Of a stretch of 64,000 nucleotides of DNA, positions 16,823 to 23,887 are shown one piece after another (within the stretch, counting starts at the first letter, position 1; each line of letters opens with the position of its first letter). Source of the DNA: Oscillospiraceae bacterium (GTDB taxonomy: Bacteria; Bacillota; Clostridia; Oscillospirales; Ruminococcaceae). The stretch covers positions 124,001 to 188,000 of the forward strand of contig JAFYQD010000008.1 in assembly GCA_017547245.1 (NCBI GenBank), read 5' to 3'. A program made the translations under genes and the position numbers. The notes below the pieces were generated by a model that was not told the DNA's origin, did not search any database, and was given only the letters and a program-made list of their open reading frames with translations.

Positions 16823-17893
16823 ATGCGCTTTGAAAATGAAAATGCCATGAAAGCCCATATAGAAAGCGGCGCACTGCTGCCCGTTTATCTGTTGTATGGC
16901 GAAGAAAGCATGACGGTGGAACGCTGGGCCACCCGCCTGATCAAAGAAGCGGTGGGCGATACCCAGGATCCCTTTTTGCTGACCCGTATGGATGGACGAG
17001 AAGGGGTAGACCCCGATGAACTTTCCGACGCGGCCGAGGCATTGCCTTTTATGGCTCCGCGCAAGTGTGTTACGGTAGAAGATTTTGATCCCGATGCTCT
17101 TTCTTCCACCGATTTTTCCAAGCTGGAGCAGCTGCTTTCCGATCCTCCCCCCACCTGTGTAATGGTGTTCACCATGAAAAGCCGCAGCCCCGAACCCTCC
17201 CGTAAAAAAGGGGAGGAGGGCGGCAGCAAGGGGAAAAAGCTGCTGAAACTGGTGGAAGCCAAGGGTGCGGCAGCCCACTTTGGGGTTGCCACCGCCAGCG
17301 ATGCCGGACGGCTGGCGCGTGATACCGCCAAAAAGCTGGGCTGTGTAATGCCCAACCAGGTTTCGTCCGCATTGGTGGCGGCCTGCGGAGGCAACCTGCA
17401 TGCGGTGGTCTGTGAGACCGAAAAGCTTTGTGCCTATGCCGGCGGCGGAGAACTGACCCTTCAGCAGCTGCAGCAGGTGGGTGTTCAGTCGGTCGAGGCC
17501 AGCGTGTTTGACCTTTCCCGGGCCATACTGCGCATGGACTACACCACGGCCATGGCCATCGTTTCCAACCTGATGTTTTTGCGTGAATCGCCCGTAGGGG
17601 TACTGACCATTCTTTCGTCGGCCTTTGTGGATCTTTATCGTGCAAAGGCAGCCCGTTCGGGCCACATTACCGACAAACAGGCCATGAAGGATTTGGGCTA
17701 CCTTGGCGGACGCACCTTTTTGTACACCCGTGCCGCCGAAAGCGAAAGCCGTTATTCCCACGAATTTTTGGTAAAGGCGCTGGAAACCCTGACCCAGGCC
17801 GATCAGGCAATGAAAAGCACCGGTGCCGATGGTCGTGTTCTGTTGGAACAGACCGTGACCAAGCTGTTTGTGTTGTTGAAAGAAGACCGATAA
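16823..17893 (+). CDS. holA: DNA polymerase III delta subunit
   Basis: HolA is the clamp-loader subunit that opens the beta clamp. The 356-residue protein has the standard opening (YLLYGEESMTVERWATRLIKEAV), the DNA_pol3_delta fold through LVMVFTMKS-like strands, and the C-terminal helical collar domain (SVFDLSRAILRMD, LVKALETLTQADQAMKS). The gene begins 14 nt after comEC and is followed 15 nt later by an rnmV-like gene. The length and the comEC-holA order are normal for Clostridia and Bacilli. Confidence 0.94.
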   Translation: MRFENENAMKAHIESGALLPVYLLYGEESMTVERWATRLIKEAVGDTQDPFLLTRMDGREGVDPDELSDAAEALPFMAPRKCVTVEDFDPDALSSTDFSKLEQLLSDPPPTCVMVFTMKSRSPEPSRKKGEEGGSKGKKLLKLVEAKGAAAHFGVATASDAGRLARDTAKKLGCVMPNQVSSALVAACGGNLHAVVCETEKLCAYAGGGELTLQQLQQVGVQSVEASVFDLSRAILRMDYTTAMAIVSNLMFLRESPVGVLTILSSAFVDLYRAKAARSGHITDKQAMKDLGYLGGRTFLYTRAAESESRYSHEFLVKALETLTQADQAMKSTGADGRVLLEQTVTKLFVLLKEDR

Positions 17894-17908
17894 AAAGGGA
17901 GAACTGTT

Positions 17909-18493
17909 TTGATCAAACTGAAAGAAACCATTGTGGTGGAAGGGCGGTATGACAAAGCCCGCATCGCCAATCTTTTTGACGCCCCCATACTGGAAACAGG
18001 TGGATTTGGCATATTTAAGGATAAACAGCGTCTGGCACTGCTGCGGCGGTTGGCACAGGCCGGCGGCATCGTGCTGCTGACCGATTCCGACATGGCCGGC
18101 TTCAAAATACGAAGCTATATTGCCGGCGCCATCCCCGATGGACGGGTGGTGCATGTCTATGTGCCGGACATCTATGGCAAAGAATCCCGAAAAACAAAGG
18201 CTTCGGCCGAAGGCAAACTGGGCGTTGAAGGCATTGATGACCGGCTGATTCTGCAGGCCTTTGAAAAGGCAGGCTTGCTGGGCGCCCCCTGCCAGCAGCC
18301 TCAGCGTCCCATCACCAAGCTTGATTTGTACGAGGACGGTCTTTCGGGCGGAGAAAACAGCGCCGAAAAACGCCGTGCCCTTTGTGCCGCTTTGCACCTG
18401 CCTGCCCGTTTGGGAGTGAATTCTCTGGTCAAAGTTTTAAACAGCATTGGTGATTACGAAATGTATAAAAAGGCGGTAAACAACCTTATTTAA
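17909..18493 (+). CDS. rnmV: Ribonuclease M5-like TOPRIM protein (DUF4093)
   Basis: RNase M5 trims 5S rRNA precursors. The 194-residue protein starts at TTG with AAAGGGAG upstream. The TOPRIM core is clear: IVVEGRYDKARI at residues 7-18 (catalytic Glu) and LLTDSDMAGFKIR near residue 52 (DxD). The C-terminal half matches the DUF4093 extension found in clostridial RnmV-like proteins. It ends the comEC-holA-rnmV run. The gene symbol rests on the TOPRIM/DUF4093 arrangement; a primase-like protein of another function is the alternative. Confidence 0.8.
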   Translation: MIKLKETIVVEGRYDKARIANLFDAPILETGGFGIFKDKQRLALLRRLAQAGGIVLLTDSDMAGFKIRSYIAGAIPDGRVVHVYVPDIYGKESRKTKASAEGKLGVEGIDDRLILQAFEKAGLLGAPCQQPQRPITKLDLYEDGLSGGENSAEKRRALCAALHLPARLGVNSLVKVLNSIGDYEMYKKAVNNLI

Positions 18494-18525
18494 TACTTGA
18501 AGTAAAAAAAGAAAGGAGGAGGGTC

Positions 18526-19851
18526 ATGGAACTAATTAGTTTTTCGTTTGTGTTTGTGTTTTTGCCGGCCGCCATTTTGATCTACTATTTGCTGCCCGGG
18601 CGGTTCAAAAATTTGTTTTTGCTGGCCCTTTCTCTGCTTTTTTATGGCCTGCTGGATTTGCAGGCAATGCTGCTTATGGTTGGTTTGCTTGGGCTGCAGT
18701 ATCTGGCGGTGCTGGGCATACACCGTCTTGGGCGTGAGCATAAAGGGTCCCGCCTGTTGTGTGCCTGTGCGGCAATATTTTCGGTGGGTTTGCTGGTGCT
18801 TTGGTCTGCCATGGTGCAAATCAAACATGTTGCCCTGCCGTTGGGTATGCTTGTTTATCTGCTGACCGGTCTGGGCTATGTGGTGGATTTCTACCGTGGC
18901 GAGGCAGAGCTGGAAAGCCCCATCCATTTTGGCGTGATGTGCTGCTTTTTCGGCAAACTGTACGCAGGCCCTCTGGTGGAATATCAAGAATTTATGCCCG
19001 GTTTGAAGGAGCATGATTTTTCCCTTACCCTAATGGGTGAAGGGGTGCTGCAATTTGTGCAGGGGCTGGCCAAAAAGGTGTTGCTGGCAGACCAGGCAAC
19101 GGTTATCTATACCGCCATGTCCGCCATCCCACAGGCTCAGCTGCCGGTGCTGGGTGCCTGGCTGAAGGTGTTCTGTGCGGCTTTTACCACCTACTTTACC
19201 CTTTCGGCCTATTGCGATATGGCTGTGGGTCTGGGTCAGATATTTGGCTTGCAGCTGCCCCATAACTTTGCCTATCCTTTCCAGTCGCGCACAGTCACCG
19301 ACTTTTTTGCTCGTTTTAACATTACCGTTACACGGTATATCCGCCGTTATGTTTATCGTTTTTTGGGATACGACAGCGGCGGCCGTCTTTCCAACTCGTT
19401 TAACCTGATGCTGACCGCCATGCTGGCCGGTTTGTGGTTTGGCATACGCCTCAGCACTTTGGCCTGGGGTATGTTCCTTGGCGTTTTTATGATCATCGAG
19501 GTTTTGTGGGGACACAAACTGTTTGACAGCATTCCACCCTTTTTCCTGCGTATTTATGCCTTTGCCGTTGTGCTGCTGTCCTTCTCTCTGCTTTCTGCCA
19601 ACAGCATCAGCCAGGCTTTCAATACGGTACTGGTTATGATTGGCCTGACAGAGCATGCTTTCACCAACGAAACGGTGCAGTATATGTTGGTCAGCCGTGC
19701 TGTGGTGCTGGTGGCCTGTGTGGTTTTTTCCACCAGCATCTATCACAAGGTGGACGGTTGGTTCCGTCAAAAATATCCCAGCCTGTCCAAAGCCGCTGCG
19801 GTTGTGCTCAACACCATGTTGTTGGTGCTGACACTGGCCGCAATGCTATAA
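18526..19851 (+). CDS. MBOAT-family membrane protein with both active-site histidines replaced
   Basis: The 441-residue polytopic protein follows the AlgI/DltB-type MBOAT layout: an N-terminal YLLPGRFKNLFLLALSLLFYG, many helices, and the conserved AYCDMAVGLGQIFGLQLPHNFAYPF. AlgI-type acyltransferases need two histidines, one in WRRWHISLG and one in GMWHGASWNFILWG. Here those stretches read FFARFNITVTRY (Asn265 for the first His) and AGLWFGIRLSTLAWG (Phe305 for the second). It is therefore predicted to be catalytically dead. The gene starts after AAAGGAGG and is followed 13 nt later by a DHHW-like partner that is also altered. A fully intact MBOAT/DHHW pair is present at 33.6-36.5 kb. Confidence 0.85.
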   Translation: MELISFSFVFVFLPAAILIYYLLPGRFKNLFLLALSLLFYGLLDLQAMLLMVGLLGLQYLAVLGIHRLGREHKGSRLLCACAAIFSVGLLVLWSAMVQIKHVALPLGMLVYLLTGLGYVVDFYRGEAELESPIHFGVMCCFFGKLYAGPLVEYQEFMPGLKEHDFSLTLMGEGVLQFVQGLAKKVLLADQATVIYTAMSAIPQAQLPVLGAWLKVFCAAFTTYFTLSAYCDMAVGLGQIFGLQLPHNFAYPFQSRTVTDFFARFNITVTRYIRRYVYRFLGYDSGGRLSNSFNLMLTAMLAGLWFGIRLSTLAWGMFLGVFMIIEVLWGHKLFDSIPPFFLRIYAFAVVLLSFSLLSANSISQAFNTVLVMIGLTEHAFTNETVQYMLVSRAVVLVACVVFSTSIYHKVDGWFRQKYPSLSKAAAVVLNTMLLVLTLAAML

Positions 19852-19864
19852 AGGGGGAAGTGCT

Positions 19865-20953
19865 ATGCTGAAACGAATTCTTTCCCTGTTTTTGATTGTG
19901 ATGCTGGCTGTGGTGCCGGCTGCAACCTTGTGGGTAAATCCCCCGCAGCCCGAAGATTTTTCTTCGCTGCAAAAAATCGAGCATTATCTACGGGATAATC
20001 TTATTTTTGGCGAAGAGCTGAAAGAGGTTGCCGCAGAAGTTTTGCTGCAAAGCGGACAAAAGGAACTGGATAATATCTTTTATACCAAGGACGGATTGTT
20101 GGAAAACTATTGGCCTGCCAGGAAAGATGCAGTAAGAAGTGCCAACACAAAGTCTGTGATTTCCTTTGCCCAAAACCATGATATCCCCGTTGGTGTGGTG
20201 GTAATTCCTACTGCTGCGGCCATAAAGCAAAAACTGGTTCCCGACAATGCTCCGCTGTATAACCAGAAAGAGGCCATTTCGGACATATATCACGAAATGA
20301 CAGGCAAGGTAACCGCCACCGATGTTTATTCAACCCTTTATCAGAACTATGATGTAAATACGGAATATCTTTATTACCGCACCGGTTCCGGTCTTACCTC
20401 GTTGGGCGGATACCGTGTTTATGAGGCGATTGCCGAGCGTCTGCGTCTTGCTCCGCTGCCGCTGAACCGTTACAGCAAAGAATATCTGATACACGATTAT
20501 TACGGCGAACTGACCGACAGTTGGGGCAAAAACCGTGTGGTGGGTGATATTCTGGCGGTTTATCGTGTCACCAATGACCAAAACAGCTATTATTTGCAGG
20601 TGTCCGATGTTCAGGGCAAAACCACGGGATATGAAACCATGTATCCTTTGGAGAATATGAAGGAAGACCCCTTCAGCATCTATATGGGTGGGGAATGTGC
20701 CGGATTTGACCTGACGGTAACGGGCAACAACAAAGGGCGCAGCCTGCTGATTTTCGGTGATGAGAGCACCCGGTGTGTAGCTCCCTTTTTGAGCCAGCAT
20801 TATGACCGCATCACCTACTGCAATCTGGAAAATGCTGACCGAAACAAGATGAGAAATATAGACCTGGAAGAGTATGAACAGGTGCTGTTTTTGTACAGCA
20901 TCGAAACTTTCTGCGACAGCCAAAGCATCCAGATGGTCGATGATATTCCCTAA
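19865..20953 (+). CDS. DHHW/AlgX-like extracytoplasmic protein lacking the DHHW motif
   Basis: The 362-residue protein has an N-terminal signal anchor (residues 1-22) followed by a DHHW-family domain of the SGNH-like superfamily, usually the partner of an MBOAT in O-acetylation of surface polysaccharide. Comparison by eye with the intact paralogue at 35.0 kb aligns YLYYRTGSGLTSLGGY with YIYFRTDHHWTALGAY, so the catalytic Asp-His-His-Trp is Gly174-Ser-Gly-Leu here. A serine (Ser301 in GDESTRC) is kept where the paralogue has KESYGNA. Loss of catalysis is predicted. Both the protein and its MBOAT neighbour are altered while their frames are intact. Confidence 0.82.
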   Translation: MLKRILSLFLIVMLAVVPAATLWVNPPQPEDFSSLQKIEHYLRDNLIFGEELKEVAAEVLLQSGQKELDNIFYTKDGLLENYWPARKDAVRSANTKSVISFAQNHDIPVGVVVIPTAAAIKQKLVPDNAPLYNQKEAISDIYHEMTGKVTATDVYSTLYQNYDVNTEYLYYRTGSGLTSLGGYRVYEAIAERLRLAPLPLNRYSKEYLIHDYYGELTDSWGKNRVVGDILAVYRVTNDQNSYYLQVSDVQGKTTGYETMYPLENMKEDPFSIYMGGECAGFDLTVTGNNKGRSLLIFGDESTRCVAPFLSQHYDRITYCNLENADRNKMRNIDLEEYEQVLFLYSIETFCDSQSIQMVDDIP

Positions 20954-20963
20954 AGGTTTTGCA

Positions 20964-20993
20964 TTGACTTAAAAGGATAATTTGTTGTATGAT
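20964..20993 (+). promoter_or_regulatory. tRNA-Leu promoter
   Basis: TTGACT (20964-20969), an 18-nt spacer and TATGAT (20988-20993), about 30 nt before the tRNA. Confidence 0.65.
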
Positions 20994-21023
20994 AATATCC
21001 GTTGTGTAACAGCTGTTGCACCT

Positions 21024-21110
21024 GCCGCTGTGGCGGAACTGGCAGACGCAAGGGACTTAAAATCCCTCGGTAGAAATATCGTACGGGTTCGATCCCCGTC
21101 AGCGGCACCA
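21024..21110 (+). tRNA. tRNA-Leu (UAA)
   Basis: The 87-nt gene includes an encoded CCA. The acceptor stem GCCGCTG pairs perfectly with CAGCGGC. The D-arm contains TGGCGGAACTGGCAGACGC. The anticodon loop ACTTAAAAT carries TAA and sits on a GGGA/TCCC stem. The long variable arm typical of leucine tRNAs is present, and the T-arm GGGTTCGATCCCC is standard. Confidence 0.97.
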
Positions 21111-21113
21111 AAA
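21089..21113 (+). repeat. Direct repeat, copy 1 (tRNA-Leu 3' end)
   Basis: The last 22 nt of tRNA-Leu plus three As form a 25-bp block repeated exactly at 21252-21276, the configuration seen at tRNA attachment sites of integrative elements. Confidence 0.9.
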
Positions 21114-21147
21114 TACCGGATACCTCATCGGGGTATCCGGTATTTTT
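21111..21147 (+). terminator. tRNA-Leu terminator
   Basis: The perfect 14-bp stem AAATACCGGATACC/GGTATCCGGTATTT with a seven-base loop begins right after the CCA and runs into a T-run. Confidence 0.92.
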
Positions 21148-21251
21148 GCTGATGGGGATCGAGAGTGTTGATCCAACAGTCCGGGGGACTGTTGGGCGGT
21201 CGCCGCAGACGCACTGCAACCGCTATTTTTGCACAGCAAAAATGAAGCCCG

Positions 21252-21276
21252 TCGATCCCCGTCAGCGGCACCAAAA
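21252..21276 (+). repeat. Direct repeat, copy 2 (orphan tRNA 3' end)
   Basis: An exact second copy of the tRNA-Leu 3' end, CCA included, lies 163 bp downstream with no tRNA body attached. The 138 bp between copies hold two perfect hairpins (AACAGTCC/GGACTGTT at 21173-21192 and ATTTTTGC/GCAAAAAT at 21224-21242) and no gene. Confidence 0.85.
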
Positions 21277-21416
21277 CCGCACTTTTATTTTAAGCAAGGT
21301 TCGATGGTGTCCTTGATATGTTGTTTTACGTTTGAATAAGATTAAACTTTTCATCACAAAACAGTCAAAAACAGACTGTAAAATGGAGATACAAATCATA
21401 TAAAGGGGTGAAGAGG

Positions 21417-23129
21417 TTGAACAAAATAAAATCTCTGATGGCACTGGCGGCAGCCACCGCCATGATAGCCGTTATGCTTACCGCTTGCGGCGGATCTGAC
21501 CAATCGGTTCCCCAGCCTTTGCAGACCGATGAACCGGGAACCCAGCAGCCGGCCGAAGAAAATGTGACCGACATTGTTTTCGACAACCAGAATATTTTGG
21601 TGGATGGCGAGCAGGTCGGCAGCAGTGCGGACAGTGCTGTTTATATCAGCAACGATATTATTTATTATCAGGACCGTGACACCTATGACAGCGGAAATGT
21701 CTATGGCGAGGGTACTGCGGAAGAACGCCACAGCGCAGAAAAGGCTGCGGAACACACCGTTGTGAACATTGCTGCGGCAGGTACCTATCGGCTGCAGGGC
21801 AAACTGCCTTTGGGTCAGGTAAGGATAGACCTGGGGGAAGACGCTGCCGAAGACCCCTCCGCTGTGGTTACACTGATTCTGGACGGAGCGGATATCACCT
21901 GCGAGGTAGCCCCTGCCATCATTTTTATGAATGTGTACGAATGTGACAACGGCTGGAGCACCGAAACCGCCACGGCTGAGGTGGATACCTCCGCCGCAGG
22001 CGCCAATGTTGTTATTGCCGATGGAAGCATCAACAACATCAATGGCGCACATGTTGCACGTATCTATAAGGACAATGGGGAAGAAAAGAAACTTTGGAAG
22101 CAGGATGGTGCCTTTTATTCCTATATGTCCATGAATGTGAATGGCGGAGAAGAAGGCAGCGGCCTGCTGAATATCACCGCCGACAATGAAGGCTTGGACA
22201 GTGAACTGCACCTGACCATCAATGGCGGCAACATCAACATCCGTTCGGGCAATGACGGCATCAACACCAACGAGGACGGTGTGTCGGTCACCACCATCAA
22301 TGGCGGTAATATTCATATCATTGCCGGTTTGGGCGCAGAGGGTGACGGCATTGATTCCAACGGCTGGCTGGTTGTCAACGGCGGCACCGTTGTGTCGGCT
22401 GCCAATCCCGGCGCAGATGCCGGCATGGACAGCGACATGGGGTCTTATATCAATGGCGGCACTGTTGTGGCATTGGGCTCCACCATGGACTGGGCCGAAA
22501 GCGATTCGGAACAGGTGACGCTGAACCTGCAGTTTGCCCAATATGAAGCATCGGACAGCGCCATCATCATCGCCGACGAGGAGGGTAAGGTTGTGTTTGC
22601 CTATGACCCTTCGGAAGATGAAGTGATTGCCGAAAATATCCGCAAATTTATGGGTGCCATCATTTCCAGCCCTGCACTGGAAATGGGCAAAACCTATCAG
22701 GTCTATATTGGCGGTAAAGTGGCGGGCACCGAAACCGCAGGCATCTATGACGCAGACTCCGTTACCGGTTTTGAGGGTGCGGTACAGCAGCAGTATACCG
22801 GCACCGATGTGCGCCGTCATCCGGGCGGCTTTGGCCGTGGCGAAAGACCGGAAGGATGGGAAAACATGACCCCTCCCGAAGGTTTTGAGGAAGGCAAGTT
22901 CCCTCCCGAAATGCCCGAAGGCGGTTTTGAGCGCGGAGAACGCCCCGAACCTCCGGAAGGATGGGAAAACATGGTTCCCCCCGAAGGCTTTGAAGAAGGT
23001 ACGTTCCCTCCCGAAATGCCCCAGGACGGTTTTGGGGAGGATGGCACCATCACCGAAGTGGAGGCCAGCACCCAGTTCTTTATGCAGGATAAGGTCAATA
23101 ACTTTTCGGGTGTAACAGCGGTACAATAA
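21417..23129 (+). CDS. Carbohydrate-binding lipoprotein of the Cthe_2159 type
   Basis: The start is TTG at 21417, with AAAGGGG eight bases upstream; GTG at 21408 is too close to it. A lipoprotein signal ends at the lipobox LTAC. The body has an N-terminal beta domain and then a parallel beta-helix-like stretch of short Gly/Asn/Asp repeats (INGGNINIRSGNDGINTNEDGV, GDGIDSNGWLVVNGG, DAGMDSDMGSYINGG), the hallmark of the Cthe_2159 family, which binds pectin-like polysaccharide and calcium. The C-terminus has two copies of a Pro/Glu/Gly-rich unit (PPEGFEEGxFPPEMP). About 570 residues is within the family range. The ligand here is unknown. Confidence 0.82.
   Translation: MNKIKSLMALAAATAMIAVMLTACGGSDQSVPQPLQTDEPGTQQPAEENVTDIVFDNQNILVDGEQVGSSADSAVYISNDIIYYQDRDTYDSGNVYGEGTAEERHSAEKAAEHTVVNIAAAGTYRLQGKLPLGQVRIDLGEDAAEDPSAVVTLILDGADITCEVAPAIIFMNVYECDNGWSTETATAEVDTSAAGANVVIADGSINNINGAHVARIYKDNGEEKKLWKQDGAFYSYMSMNVNGGEEGSGLLNITADNEGLDSELHLTINGGNINIRSGNDGINTNEDGVSVTTINGGNIHIIAGLGAEGDGIDSNGWLVVNGGTVVSAANPGADAGMDSDMGSYINGGTVVALGSTMDWAESDSEQVTLNLQFAQYEASDSAIIIADEEGKVVFAYDPSEDEVIAENIRKFMGAIISSPALEMGKTYQVYIGGKVAGTETAGIYDADSVTGFEGAVQQQYTGTDVRRHPGGFGRGERPEGWENMTPPEGFEEGKFPPEMPEGGFERGERPEPPEGWENMVPPEGFEEGTFPPEMPQDGFGEDGTITEVEASTQFFMQDKVNNFSGVTAVQ
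22833..23035 (+). repeat. Two imperfect Pro/Glu/Gly-rich coding repeats
   Basis: The lipoprotein C-terminus contains two copies of a roughly 33-residue unit built on GERPE, GWENM, PPEGFEEG and FPPEMP. It resembles flexible spacer repeats on surface proteins and may vary in copy number. Confidence 0.8.
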
Positions 23130-23132
23130 AAG

Positions 23133-23166
23133 AAAAAGCCTGAGGAAATTTCCTCAGGCTTTTTTT
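23133..23166. terminator. Bidirectional terminator
   Basis: AAAAAGCCTGAGGAAA is followed by its exact complement and T-runs on both strands, between the lipoprotein gene (+) and the DUF378 gene (-). Confidence 0.93.
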
Positions 23167-23365
23167 AGTCGGTTGTTACATCGTCACGGAACAGCAGGGT
23201 GATGCACCACAGTGCCCCCAGACAAACCAGAACATAAATGATGCGTGCAATGATGCTTGTTTGTCCGCCGCACAGCCAAGCCACCGCATCAAACTTAAAA
23301 AGTCCGACGCCGCCCCAGTTTAGTCCCCCTACAATTACCAACAACAGTGCAAGTTTACTGATCAT
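23165..23365 (-). CDS. DUF378 small membrane protein
   Basis: The 66-residue protein has two transmembrane helices with the DUF378 signature: an N-terminal LLLVIVGGLNWGGVGLF followed by a second helix (IARIIYVLVCLGALWCITLL). The family is widespread in Firmicutes with no known function. The start at 23365 has AGGAGG upstream. It is transcribed alone and shares a terminator with the convergent lipoprotein gene. Confidence 0.88.
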   Translation of the reverse strand: MISKLALLLVIVGGLNWGGVGLFKFDAVAWLCGGQTSIIARIIYVLVCLGALWCITLLFRDDVTTD

Positions 23366-23544
23366 AACGATTATCCTCCTGTATATCCCAAAGGGATTTT
23401 GGTGGTATTATGTCCACCACAGGCAAGGATATACAAAAAATCCCATAAGGATATTGGCTGCAGAGATGGTATAAAACCCGTGGATTCTGCCAAATACTAA
23501 CAGCGATCCATAAATCACCCGTGCAGACAAAAGGAGGCACACCT

Positions 23545-23841
23545 ATGCAAATCACCGATATCCGCATCCGCAGAACCTATCAGGACACCCGTCTGAAGGC
23601 GTTGGTGTCGGTTACGGTAGGGGGAGATCTGGCCGTTCATGACATCAAAATCATAGAAGGACCTGAAAGGCTGTTTGTGGCCATGCCCAGCCGCAAGGAT
23701 GAAAACGGTACCTTTCGTGATGTGACCCACCCCATCACAAGTGAGGCGCGCACCTCGCTGGAAAATGCCATTCTGGATGCCTATCAACGCTATATGGCCA
23801 ACCTTAGCGCTGAAGAAGAACAGCAGATCTTACCCAGCTGA
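23545..23841 (+). CDS. spoVG: SpoVG family regulator
   Basis: The 98-residue protein starts at 23545 with AAGGAGG upstream. It has the diagnostic SpoVG core: MQITDIRIR, KALVSVTVGGDLAVHDIKIIEG, VAMPSRKDENGTFRDVTHPI and a C-terminal helix. SpoVG proteins bind nucleic acid and influence sporulation, septation and surface gene expression. Only the name links it to spore formation; SpoVG is also common in non-sporulating Firmicutes. It is monocistronic and ends at a clear terminator. Confidence 0.95.
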   Translation: MQITDIRIRRTYQDTRLKALVSVTVGGDLAVHDIKIIEGPERLFVAMPSRKDENGTFRDVTHPITSEARTSLENAILDAYQRYMANLSAEEEQQILPS

Positions 23842-23847
23842 CAGGCA

Positions 23848-23885
23848 AAAAAACCACCCTTCATCTCAGGACGAAGGGTGGTTTT
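23848..23885. terminator. Terminator between spoVG and the M23 gene
   Basis: The stem AAACCACCCTTC/GAAGGGTGGTTT has a ten-base loop with A- and T-runs on the two sides. It serves the convergent genes on both strands. Confidence 0.88.
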
Positions 23886-23887
23886 GC

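Noticed and set aside
20950..21219. 89-codon minus-strand frame across tRNA-Leu
   Set aside because: The peptide (containing LVPLTGIEPVRYFYRG) is the well-known antisense translation of a tRNA-Leu gene, often misannotated as a protein.
21111..21276. Complete integrated mobile element at tRNA-Leu
   Set aside because: Only the duplicated tRNA end remains; there is no integrase, excisionase or cargo gene within the 163 bp.
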